Of a stretch of DNA of 64,000 nt, positions 27,422 through 38,100 are shown piece after piece. The notes under the pieces are model-generated. The model worked only from the letters and a program-made list of their open reading frames with translations. It ran no database searches and was not told the origin of the DNA. Numbering within the stretch: position 1 is the first letter of the stretch; each line of letters begins with the position of its first letter. Source of the DNA: Gallionellaceae bacterium. GTDB taxonomy: Bacteria > Pseudomonadota > Gammaproteobacteria > Burkholderiales > Thiobacillaceae. The DNA is taken from positions 1 through 64,000 of the forward strand of contig JAQTLN010000014.1 in NCBI GenBank assembly GCA_028714875.1, written 5' to 3'. The position numbers were made by a program, and so were the translations under genes.

Positions 27422-30400
27422 TCAATTCCGCGCGGAGCTCAGCCAGTCGCGTGCAAAATCCGGCGCCGGTCGCGGCGCGCCGAAATGGTAGCCCTGAGCC
27501 TCGTCACACCCCAGAGCCTGGAGCGCCAGAGCCTGGGACGCGCTTTCCACCCCTTCGGCGATGGTGGTCAATTCCAGGGTGCGGCCCATGCCGATGATGG
27601 TCTGGACGATGGCGTGGTCGTTGCGGTTTTCCAGCATGTCGCGCACGAAGGAGATGTCGATCTTGACCTTGTTGGCCGGCAGGCGCTTGAGATAGGCCAG
27701 GGAAGAGTAGCCGGTGCCGAAATCGTCGATGGCGAAGGCAAAGCCGGCGGCTTGCAGGCGAGCGACGTTGGCGAAAGCGATTTCAACGTTATGCATGAAG
27801 CCGCTTTCCGTCAGTTCCAGCTCGAATTGCGTCGGGTCCAGGCCGGCGTCGCGGACGATGGCCAGCGCGGCTTCCGGGAAGTCCGCATCCTCGATCTGCT
27901 GGGCGTCGATGTTGATCGCCAGACGCCCGGGCAGCGGCGTGCCCGCGTCCCGCCAGGCCTTGATCTGAAGGCAGGCCTGGGACAGCACCCAGGCGCCCAG
28001 TTCGCTCATCATGCGGCGCTCCTCGGCGATGGCGATGAATACGTCGGGGCCGACCATGGCCGCGCCGCGACGCCAGCGCATCAAGGCCTCGGCGCCGACC
28101 AGAGCGCCGTCTCGCAGCGACACCTGGGGCTGAAAGTACAGCGACAGTTCCTCATCCTCGCCACTACCCTGGCCACGCAAAGCGGCCTTCAGGTCGCGCG
28201 CCAGGGCCATGCGCTCGGCCAGGCCGCCGCTCATTTCCGGGCTATAGAAGCAGTAGCCGCCACCCGAGTTCTTGGCGCGGTACATGGCGATGTCCGCGTG
28301 GCGCAGCAGGGCTTCCGCGCCGTCGCCGTCGACCGGGCTGATCGCGATGCCGATGCTCACCCCCAGCGAGAACAATTGACCTTTGACCGGCAGCGCTGAA
28401 GCCAGCGCGGCGACCAGTCGCTCGGCGATCAACACGGCGGCGCTCTGGTCGGCGCCCGGCGCCAGCACGACGAACTCGTCACCGCCCACGCGGGCGATGG
28501 ATTCATCCTGGCGCAGCACGGAGAGAAAGCGCCGCGCCACCTCCACCAGCGCGGCATCGCCGATGGAATGCCCCTGGGTGTCGTTGATTTCCTTGAAGCG
28601 GTCGAGATCCAGCAGCAGCAGGCTGACCGGATGTTGTTGCCGCCGTGACGCGGCCAGCGCCTGGTGCAGGCGGTCGAGCAACAGCACGCGATTGGGAAGC
28701 CCGGTCAGCACGTCGTAGAAAGCCAGATATTCGAGCTGCTGCTCCGCGAATTTGCGCTCCGTGATGTCCTGCAAGCTGAACTGCAACAGGGTGCGGCCGC
28801 CGTGGCGGAAAGCCATCAGGCGCACCTCGGCATCCCATTCCACGGCGTCGGCGCGGCGATGGCGCCACTCGAACACATGGGTGCCCTGTATCAGCGCCTG
28901 CCTGATGTGCTCGCGCGCGGCCTCGGCGGAAGCTCGGCCATCGTATTGCACGGGCGCCGACACATCGGCGGGTGTCATGCCCAGCACGGCATCGCGATCA
29001 ACAAGGTGATAGATGCGCGCCGCCGCCGCGTTGCAATCGATGAAGCGGCCGCTGTCCGGGTCCAGCACCACCAGGGGAATGCCGGAATCGGCGAACAGCA
29101 CCTTGTTGTACGCATCGCTCTCGCGCAGGCTGGCTTTCGCCTTGCGCAAGGCGGCGATCTGCGCGCGGAGATCGTCGGCTTGCCGCGAAAGCGTGTCCTG
29201 ATTGCGATGCAGTTGCACGCGCATGGCTTCCTGCGCCGTGGCCAGACGGTCGATCTCGGCGATATGGCTACGGCGCGCGGACGCCACGGTGAAATCAAGG
29301 CGACCAATGTGTTCACTCACTTCGGCCAGGGCTTCCAGCGGTTCGGCGATGCGACGCGCCTGCGAGCGCGCGATCAACATGGCCACCCCGAGAAACAACA
29401 GGAGAACCCCGGCCAGGGCCGTCAGCGAGGGCAGCCAGTCAGGGGAAAAACCCGAACGAGGCGCCAGGGTCAGCACCCAGAAGCGCTGCGCGCCAAGCGG
29501 GTAAGGCCGCATGCTCGCCAGCCAGCCTTCACCGCCACTGGAAAAATGCAATGTCGCGTCACTCGGCTGGCCGCGCCGACGCCAGGATTCCAGCGCGGAT
29601 GTAATCGCGTCGATGCCGAGCCCCGCCGCTGGCTGCAACGTCCGCCGCAGCCACTCCGCTTCCTCCTTGCCGGGTGGCGGAGCGGGCATGGCCAGCAGGC
29701 GTTGCTCGTCGGTCAGCACCAGCGCCATGCCGTGCCGGCCGACCTGGGCGGACAGGGTTGCGCGGGAAAGATCACGCAATTTGAGGTCGATGCCGATCAG
29801 GAAATCGCGGCCGTCATTCAGGCGCAGACGCGTGGAAGCGGTGATGCCGGCTTCGCCCGTGGTGAAGAATCGATAGGGCGCCGTCCAGGCCACCTTGCCG
29901 ATGTCGCTCGCGGCGGCGGCCTTGAACCAGGGACGATCGCGCGCGTCGTAGTCCAGGCGCGCCCAGCGGCGCGACTCCCGGCCATCCGCCGCGCGGTCGA
30001 TCAGGAGATGGCGACCGTCCCAGCGCGAGTGATCCGTCATGCGGTTGCGCCAGGTGCCGTCGGCCTGTTGCAGCAACAGCCAGGCCTGCCCCTCATGGGT
30101 GCCGGCCACAATCGAAGTCGCCTGCGGCAAGGACGCGAGAACCGGCTGGAATATCCGATTGAAGGCGTCCGGTGACGCCAGGTCCGGCGCCTGCCCGGCG
30201 ATCCAGCCGTTAGCCATGGCGAGCACGCCGGCGGCGGGACTGAACATGGCATTCAGACTGGCCTCGACCCCGTTTGCCGCCGCGCGAAACTGGCTCTCGG
30301 CGATACGCTCCACCACCGGCTGCAAGCCAAGCAACACCAGACCCGCGGTTACCATGAACATCGTGCCCGTCACCAAGCCGGCGAACCGGGTCAACAGGAT

Positions 30401-30463
30401 GCGGCGCAGAGAGATGGCGGCGGCTTGCGGCAAGTTACCGTGAACCATCCCGCGCGCCGCCAC
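27422..30463 (-). CDS. Membrane GGDEF-EAL protein with extracytoplasmic sensor, HAMP and PAS
   Basis: A 1013-residue c-di-GMP enzyme. It has TM1 (about 23-46), a large periplasmic Cache-like sensor (about 47-340, including YDARDRPWFKAA), TM2 (about 343-364), HAMP (about 365-420), coiled coil, PAS (about 455-575), GGDEF (about 580-740) with an intact VGGDEF (about 660-665) and EAL (about 755-1000) with EALMRWRR and DDFGTGYSS. Unlike the protein at 21367-23568, both catalytic halves look intact, so it may be bifunctional. The start is GTG at 30463, with an in-frame ATG at 30448 as alternative. It stands alone between two repeat-bearing gaps. Confidence 0.9.
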   Translation of the reverse strand: MAARGMVHGNLPQAAAISLRRILLTRFAGLVTGTMFMVTAGLVLLGLQPVVERIAESQFRAAANGVEASLNAMFSPAAGVLAMANGWIAGQAPDLASPDAFNRIFQPVLASLPQATSIVAGTHEGQAWLLLQQADGTWRNRMTDHSRWDGRHLLIDRAADGRESRRWARLDYDARDRPWFKAAAASDIGKVAWTAPYRFFTTGEAGITASTRLRLNDGRDFLIGIDLKLRDLSRATLSAQVGRHGMALVLTDEQRLLAMPAPPPGKEEAEWLRRTLQPAAGLGIDAITSALESWRRRGQPSDATLHFSSGGEGWLASMRPYPLGAQRFWVLTLAPRSGFSPDWLPSLTALAGVLLLFLGVAMLIARSQARRIAEPLEALAEVSEHIGRLDFTVASARRSHIAEIDRLATAQEAMRVQLHRNQDTLSRQADDLRAQIAALRKAKASLRESDAYNKVLFADSGIPLVVLDPDSGRFIDCNAAAARIYHLVDRDAVLGMTPADVSAPVQYDGRASAEAAREHIRQALIQGTHVFEWRHRRADAVEWDAEVRLMAFRHGGRTLLQFSLQDITERKFAEQQLEYLAFYDVLTGLPNRVLLLDRLHQALAASRRQQHPVSLLLLDLDRFKEINDTQGHSIGDAALVEVARRFLSVLRQDESIARVGGDEFVVLAPGADQSAAVLIAERLVAALASALPVKGQLFSLGVSIGIAISPVDGDGAEALLRHADIAMYRAKNSGGGYCFYSPEMSGGLAERMALARDLKAALRGQGSGEDEELSLYFQPQVSLRDGALVGAEALMRWRRGAAMVGPDVFIAIAEERRMMSELGAWVLSQACLQIKAWRDAGTPLPGRLAINIDAQQIEDADFPEAALAIVRDAGLDPTQFELELTESGFMHNVEIAFANVARLQAAGFAFAIDDFGTGYSSLAYLKRLPANKVKIDISFVRDMLENRNDHAIVQTIIGMGRTLELTTIAEGVESASQALALQALGCDEAQGYHFGAPRPAPDFARDWLSSARN

Positions 30464-30519
30464 CGTCCCACGCCATTTCCAAAGGCGCTGTTCGCGGTTG
30501 GCACGGCCGCGCCCGCCGG

Positions 30520-30640
30520 AGAGCCAGTCCCCCCCTTTGCCAAAGGGGGGTTAGGGGGTATTTCCGGACGCTTGCACAGGCGCTGCCCTTGAAGAAATCC
30601 CCCTCACTCCCCCTTTGAAAAAGGGTGAGGCCACCTGCCC
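30520..30640. repeat. C-rich palindromic repeat pair
   Basis: Two palindromes of the CCCCC-TTT/AAA-GGGGG family (about 30528-30548 and 30608-30628) lie between the GGDEF-EAL gene and the Rieske gene. The rest of 30464-30709 holds nothing recognisable. Confidence 0.8.
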
Positions 30641-30709
30641 ACAGGCTTACACGCATGTCGACAGCAAACGCGAGCGGGCCATGAGAAAGTGGGCCATGAG
30701 GAAACGGAA

Positions 30710-31018
30710 TCAAGCTGTTTTGACCCATACCTCGCCGTCTTCCACTTTCACCGGATAGGTGGTCAGCGGGCAGTCGGCCGGCTCATTGAGCGGCTTGCCC
30801 GATTCCAGGTCGAAATAACTGCCGTGCAGCGAGCATTTGATGGCGCGCCCCTGAATGCAGCCGAACCAGAGCGAATAGTCCTCGTGGCTGCACATTTCAT
30901 CGACGCAGTAATGCCCGCCCTCGGCGTTGACCAGCAGCAGCGGCTTGGTCATGGGGGCGATGCGCTTCATCTGGCCGACAGCCAGCTCGCCTTCCCTGGC
31001 GACATTGATCCAGGCCAT
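30710..31018 (-). CDS. Rieske [2Fe-2S] ferredoxin
   Basis: A soluble 102-residue Rieske protein. The cluster ligands are Cys43-x-His45 and Cys62-x2-His65 (CSHEDY...CSLHGSYF). It lacks a signal peptide or anchor, so it is a cytoplasmic electron carrier like the small ferredoxins of oxygenases and nitrite reductases rather than a bc1 subunit. The ATG at 31018 shares a base with the stop of the TrpD2-like gene (TGATG), so the two are translationally coupled and probably act together. No oxygenase lies nearby. Confidence 0.9.
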   Translation of the reverse strand: MAWINVAREGELAVGQMKRIAPMTKPLLLVNAEGGHYCVDEMCSHEDYSLWFGCIQGRAIKCSLHGSYFDLESGKPLNEPADCPLTTYPVKVEDGEVWVKTA

Positions 31019-32127
31019 CACTTGACGCGGCTCGCGGCGCGGCCGGAATCCAGCGCGGCGCGCACCAGGTCGGCGGCGGCGTGAAGAGAGGGCGCGCGGC
31101 CGACATGGTGCAGGATCAGGCTGGCGCCCAGCAGCAGGGAATCGTAAGACGCGCCCTTCTCGCCATTCAGGGCCGCGAGGCCGGCGGTCGCGGCCGCGCG
31201 GGCTGTGGCGGCGACGTCCACGGCGATGGCGACTTCATCGGCGCGCTCGGTCTTCGGCAGATCGTCGGGCAGCGGCACCGCGCGCGCGGTCTGCTCGATG
31301 CCGATGCTGGCCGGGTCCAGGTCGATTTCGTATTCCTCGCCGTGATTGTCATAACGGGTGGCCTTGCCGGCCTGGCGCAGGGAAGGAATCACGCCGCCTT
31401 CCACGCCGCGAATGATCAACGCCGAATCGAAACCGGCATGGCGCGCCAGCATGGCATAGACGGGCGGATAGGGTTTGTGCACGTAACCACCGACCAGGTG
31501 TGTCTTGTTGCGACCCTGGATCGGTTTGGCCTGGGTTTCCACGGTGGTGACGGCCTGGCGTTTGATCATCTTGGTTCGCAGCGGAATCATGTCATGCAGC
31601 GCGGGGCAAAATTGCGCCTGATCGACATAAGTCCAGCCCAGTTCGGGGTTGCTCAAACGCGCCGCCGCGTCGGTCGGCGACAGATCCACATTCACCCCGG
31701 CGGCGCGCAACACATGGCGCGCGGTAATGCCGTATTTCGGCCCCACCGCTTCCAGCCCGTGGCACACGGCGGGCACCCCCAGTTCCGCCAGTAGCGGCCC
31801 CAGGAAAGGCGCGGCGGGCAGACAGCGGTTGTAGCCGTCATAGGGGTCGGCGATGTCCACCACCTCGTCCACCTCGGCGGTCACCCGCTGTGTGGCTTCG
31901 AGGATGGCATCGAGGATGCCCTTGAACTCGTCGTTGCTCTCGCGCTTCATGCGCAGGGCGATGAAGAAAATACCGGCCTGCACCGGGTCCACCGCGTTTT
32001 CCAGGATCGCCCGCATGCCCAGGCGAGCTTCTTCCAGGGAAATATCCTTGGACAGCTCCGGCCCGGTGGCGATGCGCTGGATGATGGAATGCATGGTTTT
32101 GGCAAGATCGACGACAGGGGTGTTCAT
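31018..32127 (-). CDS. TrpD2/anthranilate phosphoribosyltransferase-like protein
   Basis: A 369-residue protein of the glycosyltransferase family 3 / TrpD fold: a helical N-terminal domain (about 8-95) and an alpha/beta domain with LGVPAVCHGLEAVGPKYGIT and GFDSALIIRGVEGGVIPSL. The PRPP loop of true TrpD (GTGGD) is replaced here, so anthranilate transferase activity is doubtful; TrpD2 relatives such as YbiB bind nucleic acid. No trp genes adjoin. The ATG at 32127 follows GGAG with correct spacing; two codons of upstream frame are ignored. Operon with the Rieske gene, set among signalling genes. Confidence 0.82.
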   Translation of the reverse strand: MNTPVVDLAKTMHSIIQRIATGPELSKDISLEEARLGMRAILENAVDPVQAGIFFIALRMKRESNDEFKGILDAILEATQRVTAEVDEVVDIADPYDGYNRCLPAAPFLGPLLAELGVPAVCHGLEAVGPKYGITARHVLRAAGVNVDLSPTDAAARLSNPELGWTYVDQAQFCPALHDMIPLRTKMIKRQAVTTVETQAKPIQGRNKTHLVGGYVHKPYPPVYAMLARHAGFDSALIIRGVEGGVIPSLRQAGKATRYDNHGEEYEIDLDPASIGIEQTARAVPLPDDLPKTERADEVAIAVDVAATARAAATAGLAALNGEKGASYDSLLLGASLILHHVGRAPSLHAAADLVRAALDSGRAASRVK

Positions 32128-32285
32128 GAACAACTCCGGAAACAGGATTGGCGCAGGATAGGAAGACGCCTTGATTTAAGTCAAGGACTCCGCCCATGCC
32201 GGGCTTGCGACGGGAGGATGCACGCGGGCTCAGTCCGCCATGGCGCCAAGTTAAGCCGCCGAGGCCAGCATTGGCGCCGATCGGC

Positions 32286-32311
32286 GCCCTCTCCGCCCGC
32301 GGGAGAAGGGA
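32286..32311. repeat. GC-rich hairpin upstream of the TrpD2-like gene
   Basis: CCCTCTCC and GGGAGAAGGG pair around GCCCGC, a REP-like hairpin found in many proteobacterial intergenic gaps. The 222-bp gap it occupies has no other clear signal. Confidence 0.6.
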
Positions 32312-32349
32312 GAAAAGCGCGCGCCGACCTTAACTGAGTGCCATGAGGC

Positions 32350-35142
32350 TCAGTCCGCACTCCGCCCCCCCGACCTGTGCCGCGCGTATCGCAGAACAAG
32401 TTCGATCAACTTGTCTGGATCGAGAGGTTTGGCGATGTGGGCGACCATGCCGGCCGCCAGGCAGGCGGCTTTTTCCTCGGCGAAGGCGTGCGCGGTCTGG
32501 CCGATGATGGGCAGATCGGGCGCGAGTTCGAGGATGCGGCGGGTGGCTTCATGGCCGCCCATTTCCGGCATCTGAATGTCCATCAGGACCAGGTCGAAGG
32601 CGGCGCCGCCCTGGCTGTGCACGCATTCCACCGCCTTGCGGCCATTGTCGGCAAGGGTGACGTTGGCGCCGTCGCCGCTCAGCAACTCCCGGATCACCTC
32701 CTGGTTCACCTCGTTATCCTCCGCGACCAGAATGTTGAGTCCGACCAGGGGCAGGCCGGATTCGCGTGCCTTGCCGGCCGAAGCGGCGGCCGACGCCGGA
32801 CTGGTTTCGAGGTCGGCTTCGAGATAGGGCAGACGCACTTCGAAGCGACTGCCGACACCGGGCTGGCTTTCCACGCGGATTTCCCCGCCCATGAGTTGCA
32901 GCAGGCGGTGGGTGATGGCCAGGCCCAGCCCGGTGCCGCCGAAACGGCGGGTGGTGGAGCCATCGGCCTGTTCGAAAGGGCGGAATAGGCGCGCGACCTG
33001 TTCCGGCGTCATGCCGATGCCGGTATCCGTGACCGTGAACACCAGCGCATCACCCTGTCGCGCGATGCCGAGGGTGACGCTACCGGACTCGGTGAACTTG
33101 ACCGCGTTGGAGAGCAGATTGATCAGGATCTGGCCCAAGCGCACCGGGTCGCATATGCAGACGGCGGGCAGGTCCGGCGCTTTCCTGATCCTGAACGCGA
33201 GCCCTTTGGCCTGGGCGCGTTCATTCATGAGATTGGTCACTTCGCGCAGCACAGTGAGCAATTCGATTGGAAGCGACTCGATCTCGATCTTGCCGGCCTC
33301 TATTTTCGAGAAGTCGAGGATGTCGTTGATGATGCCGAGGAGCAACTTGCCAGACTGCACGATCCTGGCGAAGGTCTCGCTCGCCTTGCCGCGCCCGGCG
33401 CTGTCGCGGCAGCCGATCTGAGCCAGACCGAGCACACCGTTCAACGGTGTGCGGATCTCATGGCTCATGTTGGCGAGGAATTCACTCTTCACCCGCGTCA
33501 GGCGTTCCGCCTCGGCCAGCGCCTGGTCACGCGCGGCGTCGAGCGCCTTGCGCTGGCTGATGTCGATGAAGCTGACCACGGCGCCGACGATGCGGCCATC
33601 CTTGATCATGGGCTGGGCCGCCGTGGCCACCGGCAGCGGCGTGCCGTCGGCGCGCCAGAACAGATCGTCGTCGTCACGCGCCGGCTCGCCGCTACGCAAT
33701 ACCGCCAGCATCGGACAAACCGAGGCCGGGTAGGGCGTGCCGTCGGCATGGGTGTGATGCAAGGTGGCATGTACCGGACGCCCGATCAGATCATCCGCCG
33801 CGTAGCCGAGCATCTTGCCGCCGGCCGGGTTGATGAAGATGAGTTTCCCGGTGTTGTCCATACCGTAGAGGCCGTTGGCGCTGGTCTCCAGAATCAGCCG
33901 GCTCTTCTGCTCGGCTTCCTGTAGTTGCGCCGTGCGTTGCGCCACCGACGCCTCCAAATGGTGGCGATAGCGATCCAGTTCCACCTCGATCCGCAACCGC
34001 TCCGTCGAGTCCTGGAACACCACCACGGCGCCGATGATTTCGCCCTGCTCGCGGATTTGCGCGGTGTGGTATTCGACCGGGAAGTGGCTGCCGTCCTTGC
34101 GCCAGAAGTGGTCACTGTCCACATGGCGGGTGTGGCCGTCCTTCAGGGTCAGATGCGTGGGGCACTCGCCCTGGGGATAGTGGAGGCCGTCGGGGTGGCT
34201 ATGGTGGGTGAGCGTGTGCATGGGCTCGCCGATCAACTCCTCCTCCGTGTAGCCCAGCATGGCCAGGGCCGCCGGGTTGATGAAGGTGGCGCGGCCCAGG
34301 TGGTCGATGCCGAAAATGCCTTCCGCCACCGCCGCGAGCAGCAGCCGGTTGTGCCGCCCCAGGCGGCCAGCCTGTTCCAACGCGGCCTCGGCGCGACCGC
34401 GCGCGAGACGCATGTGTTGGCCACGCTCCAGATGAAAAATACGCAGGACGTAAGCCACCGAAAACGCCACCGCGACAGCGCAGGCACCCCGGAACAACTG
34501 CACCGGGATGCCGCTGCTTTCCTGGAAGCTTTCCTGGTTGAGCCAGGCGGCCGGCGCCCAGTCGGCGCGCGGCACCACCAGCCCGCCAAACACGGCATAG
34601 GCAATGAAGGCGGCGCCGGCCACCAGACAGGCGCGCCAGACCGGGCGGAATTCGTGCAATTCCAGCGTGGGCTGGATGCGATTGGCGCAATACAGCAGAA
34701 AACCGACGCCCGCCAGCATGGAGGCGGGAAAGCCATAGAGATAGCGTGACCAGATGGTGAGATTGAGCGGGAAGTCGGCGCCCGCCAGGCTGCCCGCCGC
34801 CACACCGGCCAGCAACACGATATGGCCCTGTTTCGCCAGCAGGACGCGCGTGAAGCCCCCCTGGGACAGCAGGGAAGCGGCAATCAGTCGGCGGCCGAAT
34901 TCATACAACAGCAGGTAGGAAGCGAGCAGCGCGAATGGCCGCGAAGTGGCCAGCATCGCCGTATCTCCCCGTACCACGCGCCACAGATCGCTCCACTCCA
35001 GCGCGCCATGGACAAAGGCGAACGCCGCCAGCCAGCGGCTCAGGCTGGCCAGGTCGAAACGACTGTCGTGTGTGGGCCAGATAACCAGTACCAGGCCCAG
35101 CGCCAGGAAAGCCAGTCCGTAGATGAGGAAGACAATGTCCAT
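32350..35142 (-). CDS. Hybrid histidine kinase with multi-pass membrane domain and two PAS domains
   Basis: A 930-residue kinase. The N-terminus (about 1-250) has about seven transmembrane helices of a MASE-like sensor. PAS domains follow at about 264-390 and 414-540; both carry a His-rich HHSHPDG/HHTHADG-type segment. HisKA has His561 ([11 protein letters not shown]), HATPase is at about 660-785 and the receiver at about 800-920 has Asp855 (LVLMDIQMP). It starts at 35142, one base after the stop of the preceding kinase gene; the longer frame to 35322 only overlaps that gene. Last gene of the operon that begins at 41684. No DNA-binding domain, so it needs an external regulator. Confidence 0.9.
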   Translation of the reverse strand: MDIVFLIYGLAFLALGLVLVIWPTHDSRFDLASLSRWLAAFAFVHGALEWSDLWRVVRGDTAMLATSRPFALLASYLLLYEFGRRLIAASLLSQGGFTRVLLAKQGHIVLLAGVAAGSLAGADFPLNLTIWSRYLYGFPASMLAGVGFLLYCANRIQPTLELHEFRPVWRACLVAGAAFIAYAVFGGLVVPRADWAPAAWLNQESFQESSGIPVQLFRGACAVAVAFSVAYVLRIFHLERGQHMRLARGRAEAALEQAGRLGRHNRLLLAAVAEGIFGIDHLGRATFINPAALAMLGYTEEELIGEPMHTLTHHSHPDGLHYPQGECPTHLTLKDGHTRHVDSDHFWRKDGSHFPVEYHTAQIREQGEIIGAVVVFQDSTERLRIEVELDRYRHHLEASVAQRTAQLQEAEQKSRLILETSANGLYGMDNTGKLIFINPAGGKMLGYAADDLIGRPVHATLHHTHADGTPYPASVCPMLAVLRSGEPARDDDDLFWRADGTPLPVATAAQPMIKDGRIVGAVVSFIDISQRKALDAARDQALAEAERLTRVKSEFLANMSHEIRTPLNGVLGLAQIGCRDSAGRGKASETFARIVQSGKLLLGIINDILDFSKIEAGKIEIESLPIELLTVLREVTNLMNERAQAKGLAFRIRKAPDLPAVCICDPVRLGQILINLLSNAVKFTESGSVTLGIARQGDALVFTVTDTGIGMTPEQVARLFRPFEQADGSTTRRFGGTGLGLAITHRLLQLMGGEIRVESQPGVGSRFEVRLPYLEADLETSPASAAASAGKARESGLPLVGLNILVAEDNEVNQEVIRELLSGDGANVTLADNGRKAVECVHSQGGAAFDLVLMDIQMPEMGGHEATRRILELAPDLPIIGQTAHAFAEEKAACLAAGMVAHIAKPLDPDKLIELVLRYARHRSGGRSAD

Positions 35143-35143
35143 G

Positions 35144-38100
35144 TCAGTCAGTGAGTTGTTCGCGCGCCGCGCGTATCGTTTCCAGAGCCACCTCGAAATC
35201 GAAGATTTCGATCTGTCGCAACAATCCATCCGCCGCGTCACCCAGCAGGGCACGCAAGTCCGGCGTGATTTCACGTGCCAGGGAGATGGCGCGGGCGTCG
35301 CCCTCCGCCAGCAAGACGGCAAGTTGCCCCAGGCGCGCGCGCGCCCTGGCCGGGTCGGGCGGCGCGCCGCTCGACCCGGCCAGGTCAGACGATGCCGCCA
35401 GGGCAGCGCGCACGGCGGCGGTAAAGGCCTGCTGCGCCTGTGCGTATGCCTCGATACGCGCCGCGATTTCGAATTCCGGGCGCTCCGCGCTGATGGCCGC
35501 GTCGAGTTCCGCCGCGAGTCCGCTCAAAGCCGTCGCGCCCACGGTTCCCGCCGCCCCTTTGAGGCTGTGCGCCAGACGTTTGGCCTGTTCACGATCGCCA
35601 CTGGCCAGGCTGGCGCTCAGGCGCGCCACGTCGGGCTCGTGGTGTTCGACAAACAGGCGCAACAGGGCGGCGTATCGCTCCGGATTACCGCGCGTCATGC
35701 GCAAGCCGGCCTTGGCGTCGAGGCCGTGGATGGTGGCAAATGCGGTGGCAAAAGCGGCTATTGAAGGAGAAGCGCCGGCGAAACCGGTGGCGACATCCTC
35801 ATCGAGGGGGACGCGGGAGGCAAGCACACGCGGCCGCCGCGGCAGCCATTTCGTCAGGGCCGCGAACAGCGCATCCGGGTCCACCGGCTTGGCGACATGG
35901 TCGTTCATGCCGGCCTCCAGGCAGCGTTGGCGGTCTTCGCTGAAGGCATTGGCGGTCATCGCCAGGATCGCCACCTTCTCCTGCCCGGGTAGCGCGCGTA
36001 TCGCGCGGGTGGCTTCGAGGCCGTCCATCAGCGGCATCTGCATGTCCATGAGGATGAGGTCGTAGGGCGGATCGGCCTGTCTGACCTTTTCCAGCGCCAC
36101 CAGGCCGTTTTCCGCCAGATCGGCGTCGAGGCCGGCTTCGCGCAGCAGTTCCAGCGCGACTTCCTGGTTGATCGGGTTGTCCTCGCACAGCAGCAGGCGG
36201 GCGGCGCCGAAATCAGCCGCCGGCCGGACCTCGGCGGGAGAGGTGAGGGGACTGGCGCCGGCGCCGGCATCAAACAGCGAGATCAGGTTTTCATACAGCG
36301 TCGAAGGGGTCACCGGCTTGATCAGCACCGCCTGAAAACCGGCCGCGCGCGCGGTTTCGCGTAATTCCGGCTCATCGTAGGCGGTCACCAGCAGGCGTTC
36401 CGGAATGCGTGACAGCGGCATGGCCTGGAGCCTGCGCGCCGTTTCCATGCCATCCAGACCCGGCATGCGCCAGTCCAGCACCACCAGTTCGTAAGCTTCA
36501 CCGGCCTGGTCGGCCGCCAGGAGACGCTCCAGCGCCGCCTCGCCGGATTCGACGCTATCCACCCGCGGGCCCAGGTTGCGCAACATGGTGGCCAACACTT
36601 CGCGCGCCTCGGGAACATCGTCCGCCAGCAAGACCCGCCGCCCCGCCAGATTCGGATGCGGCGCGCGTCTCGCCGTTTGTGTGGAACGGCCCAGGCGCGC
36701 GCTGAACCAGAACACACTGCCCCGCCCCGGCAGGCTTTCGACGCCAACCTCGCCTTGCATCAATTCGGCCAGGCGCCGGGTGATGGCCAAGCCGAGGCCG
36801 GTACCGCCATAGCGACGGGTGGTGGAACTGTCGGCCTGCTCGAAGGCGCGGAACAGGCGCGGCAGGGCCTCTTCCGGGATGCCGATGCCGCTATCGCGCA
36901 CTTCGAAGCGCAGCAGCAAATCAGCCGCGTTTTCTTCGATCAGCGCGGCGCGCAGGGTGATGGAACCGGCTTCCGTGAACTTGACCGCGTTGCCGGCATA
37001 GTTGAGCAGGGCCTGGGTCAGCCGGGTGGCGTCCCCTTGCAGCCAGCGCGGCAGATCCGGAGCGATGTCCACCACCAGTTCCAGGCCCTTGCCGCGCGCC
37101 TTGTCGAGGATCAGATCGGCGACACCGCCGAGCAGGCGGTCGAGATCGAAATCACTGTTCTCCAGGCTGAGTTTGCCGGCCTCGATCTTGGAGAGATCGA
37201 GCACATCGTTGATCACGGCGAGCAGGTGGCGCGCCGAATCGGCGATCTTGCCCAGTTTGTCGCGCTGTTCCGGGTCCTGGCTGCCAACCTGGAGGAGATG
37301 CGTGAAGCCGACGATGGCATTCATCGGCGTGCGGATTTCATGGCTCATGTTGGCCAGGAAAGCGCTCTTGGCCTGATTGGCCGCTTCGGCGTCCTGTTTG
37401 GCCTGTACCAGTTCGTGGGTGCGGTCGCTCACGCGCTGTTCCAGGTCCGCGTTGAGTTGCTGGATCGCGGCTTCCGCGCGCTTGCGTTCGCCGATGTCGA
37501 GCAGCGAGGCGATGACGAATTTCACCCGGCCGTTTTCCCGGAAACAGGAAACGGAGAGATGGGTGTAGACGATCTCACCCGATTTGGAGACAAAGCGTTT
37601 GTCCAGTTCGTAGGCCTCGATTTCGCCGGCCAACAAGCGCTCGAACCGGGCCTCATCGGCGGCGAGGTCGTCCGGATAGGTCATCTCCGCCCAGTTCATG
37701 CCCTGTAGTTCGCGCTCGTCATAGCCCAGCATGTCGCACAGGTAGGGGTTGATACGCAGCCAGCCTTTCTCCGGCGAAGTGATGGCAATGCCGAAGTTGC
37801 CCCGGTCGAACTGCGAGCGGAACAGGAACTCGTTCTCGCGCAGGGCCGCTTCGGCCAAGACCCGCTCGCTCACGTCCTGCGCCGTGCCGAAGGAACGCCG
37901 CGCGCCGCCTTCGGCGCCGTAATGGGTTTCGCAGCGCTCTTGCACGTATTTGACGCGGCCACCCGACAGCGACACGCGGTGCACGATGTCATAGGGCGTC
38001 TTGTTGCTGATGGAATCCTGGTAGGCCCGCTTCACCCGCTCGCGGTCGTCCGGGTGGATGACGGCGAGAAACGCCTGATAGGACGCGCCGAATGCCTCGG

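Noticed and set aside
31018-32127. Tryptophan biosynthesis gene trpD
   Set aside because: The GTGGD PRPP loop is not present and no other trp gene is nearby; it fits the TrpD2-like branch.
32227-32358. 12-bp repeat GGCTCAGTCCGC at 32227 and 32347, as another duplicated gene end
   Set aside because: The match is too short to separate from chance, unlike the 43-bp duplication at 43.1 kb.
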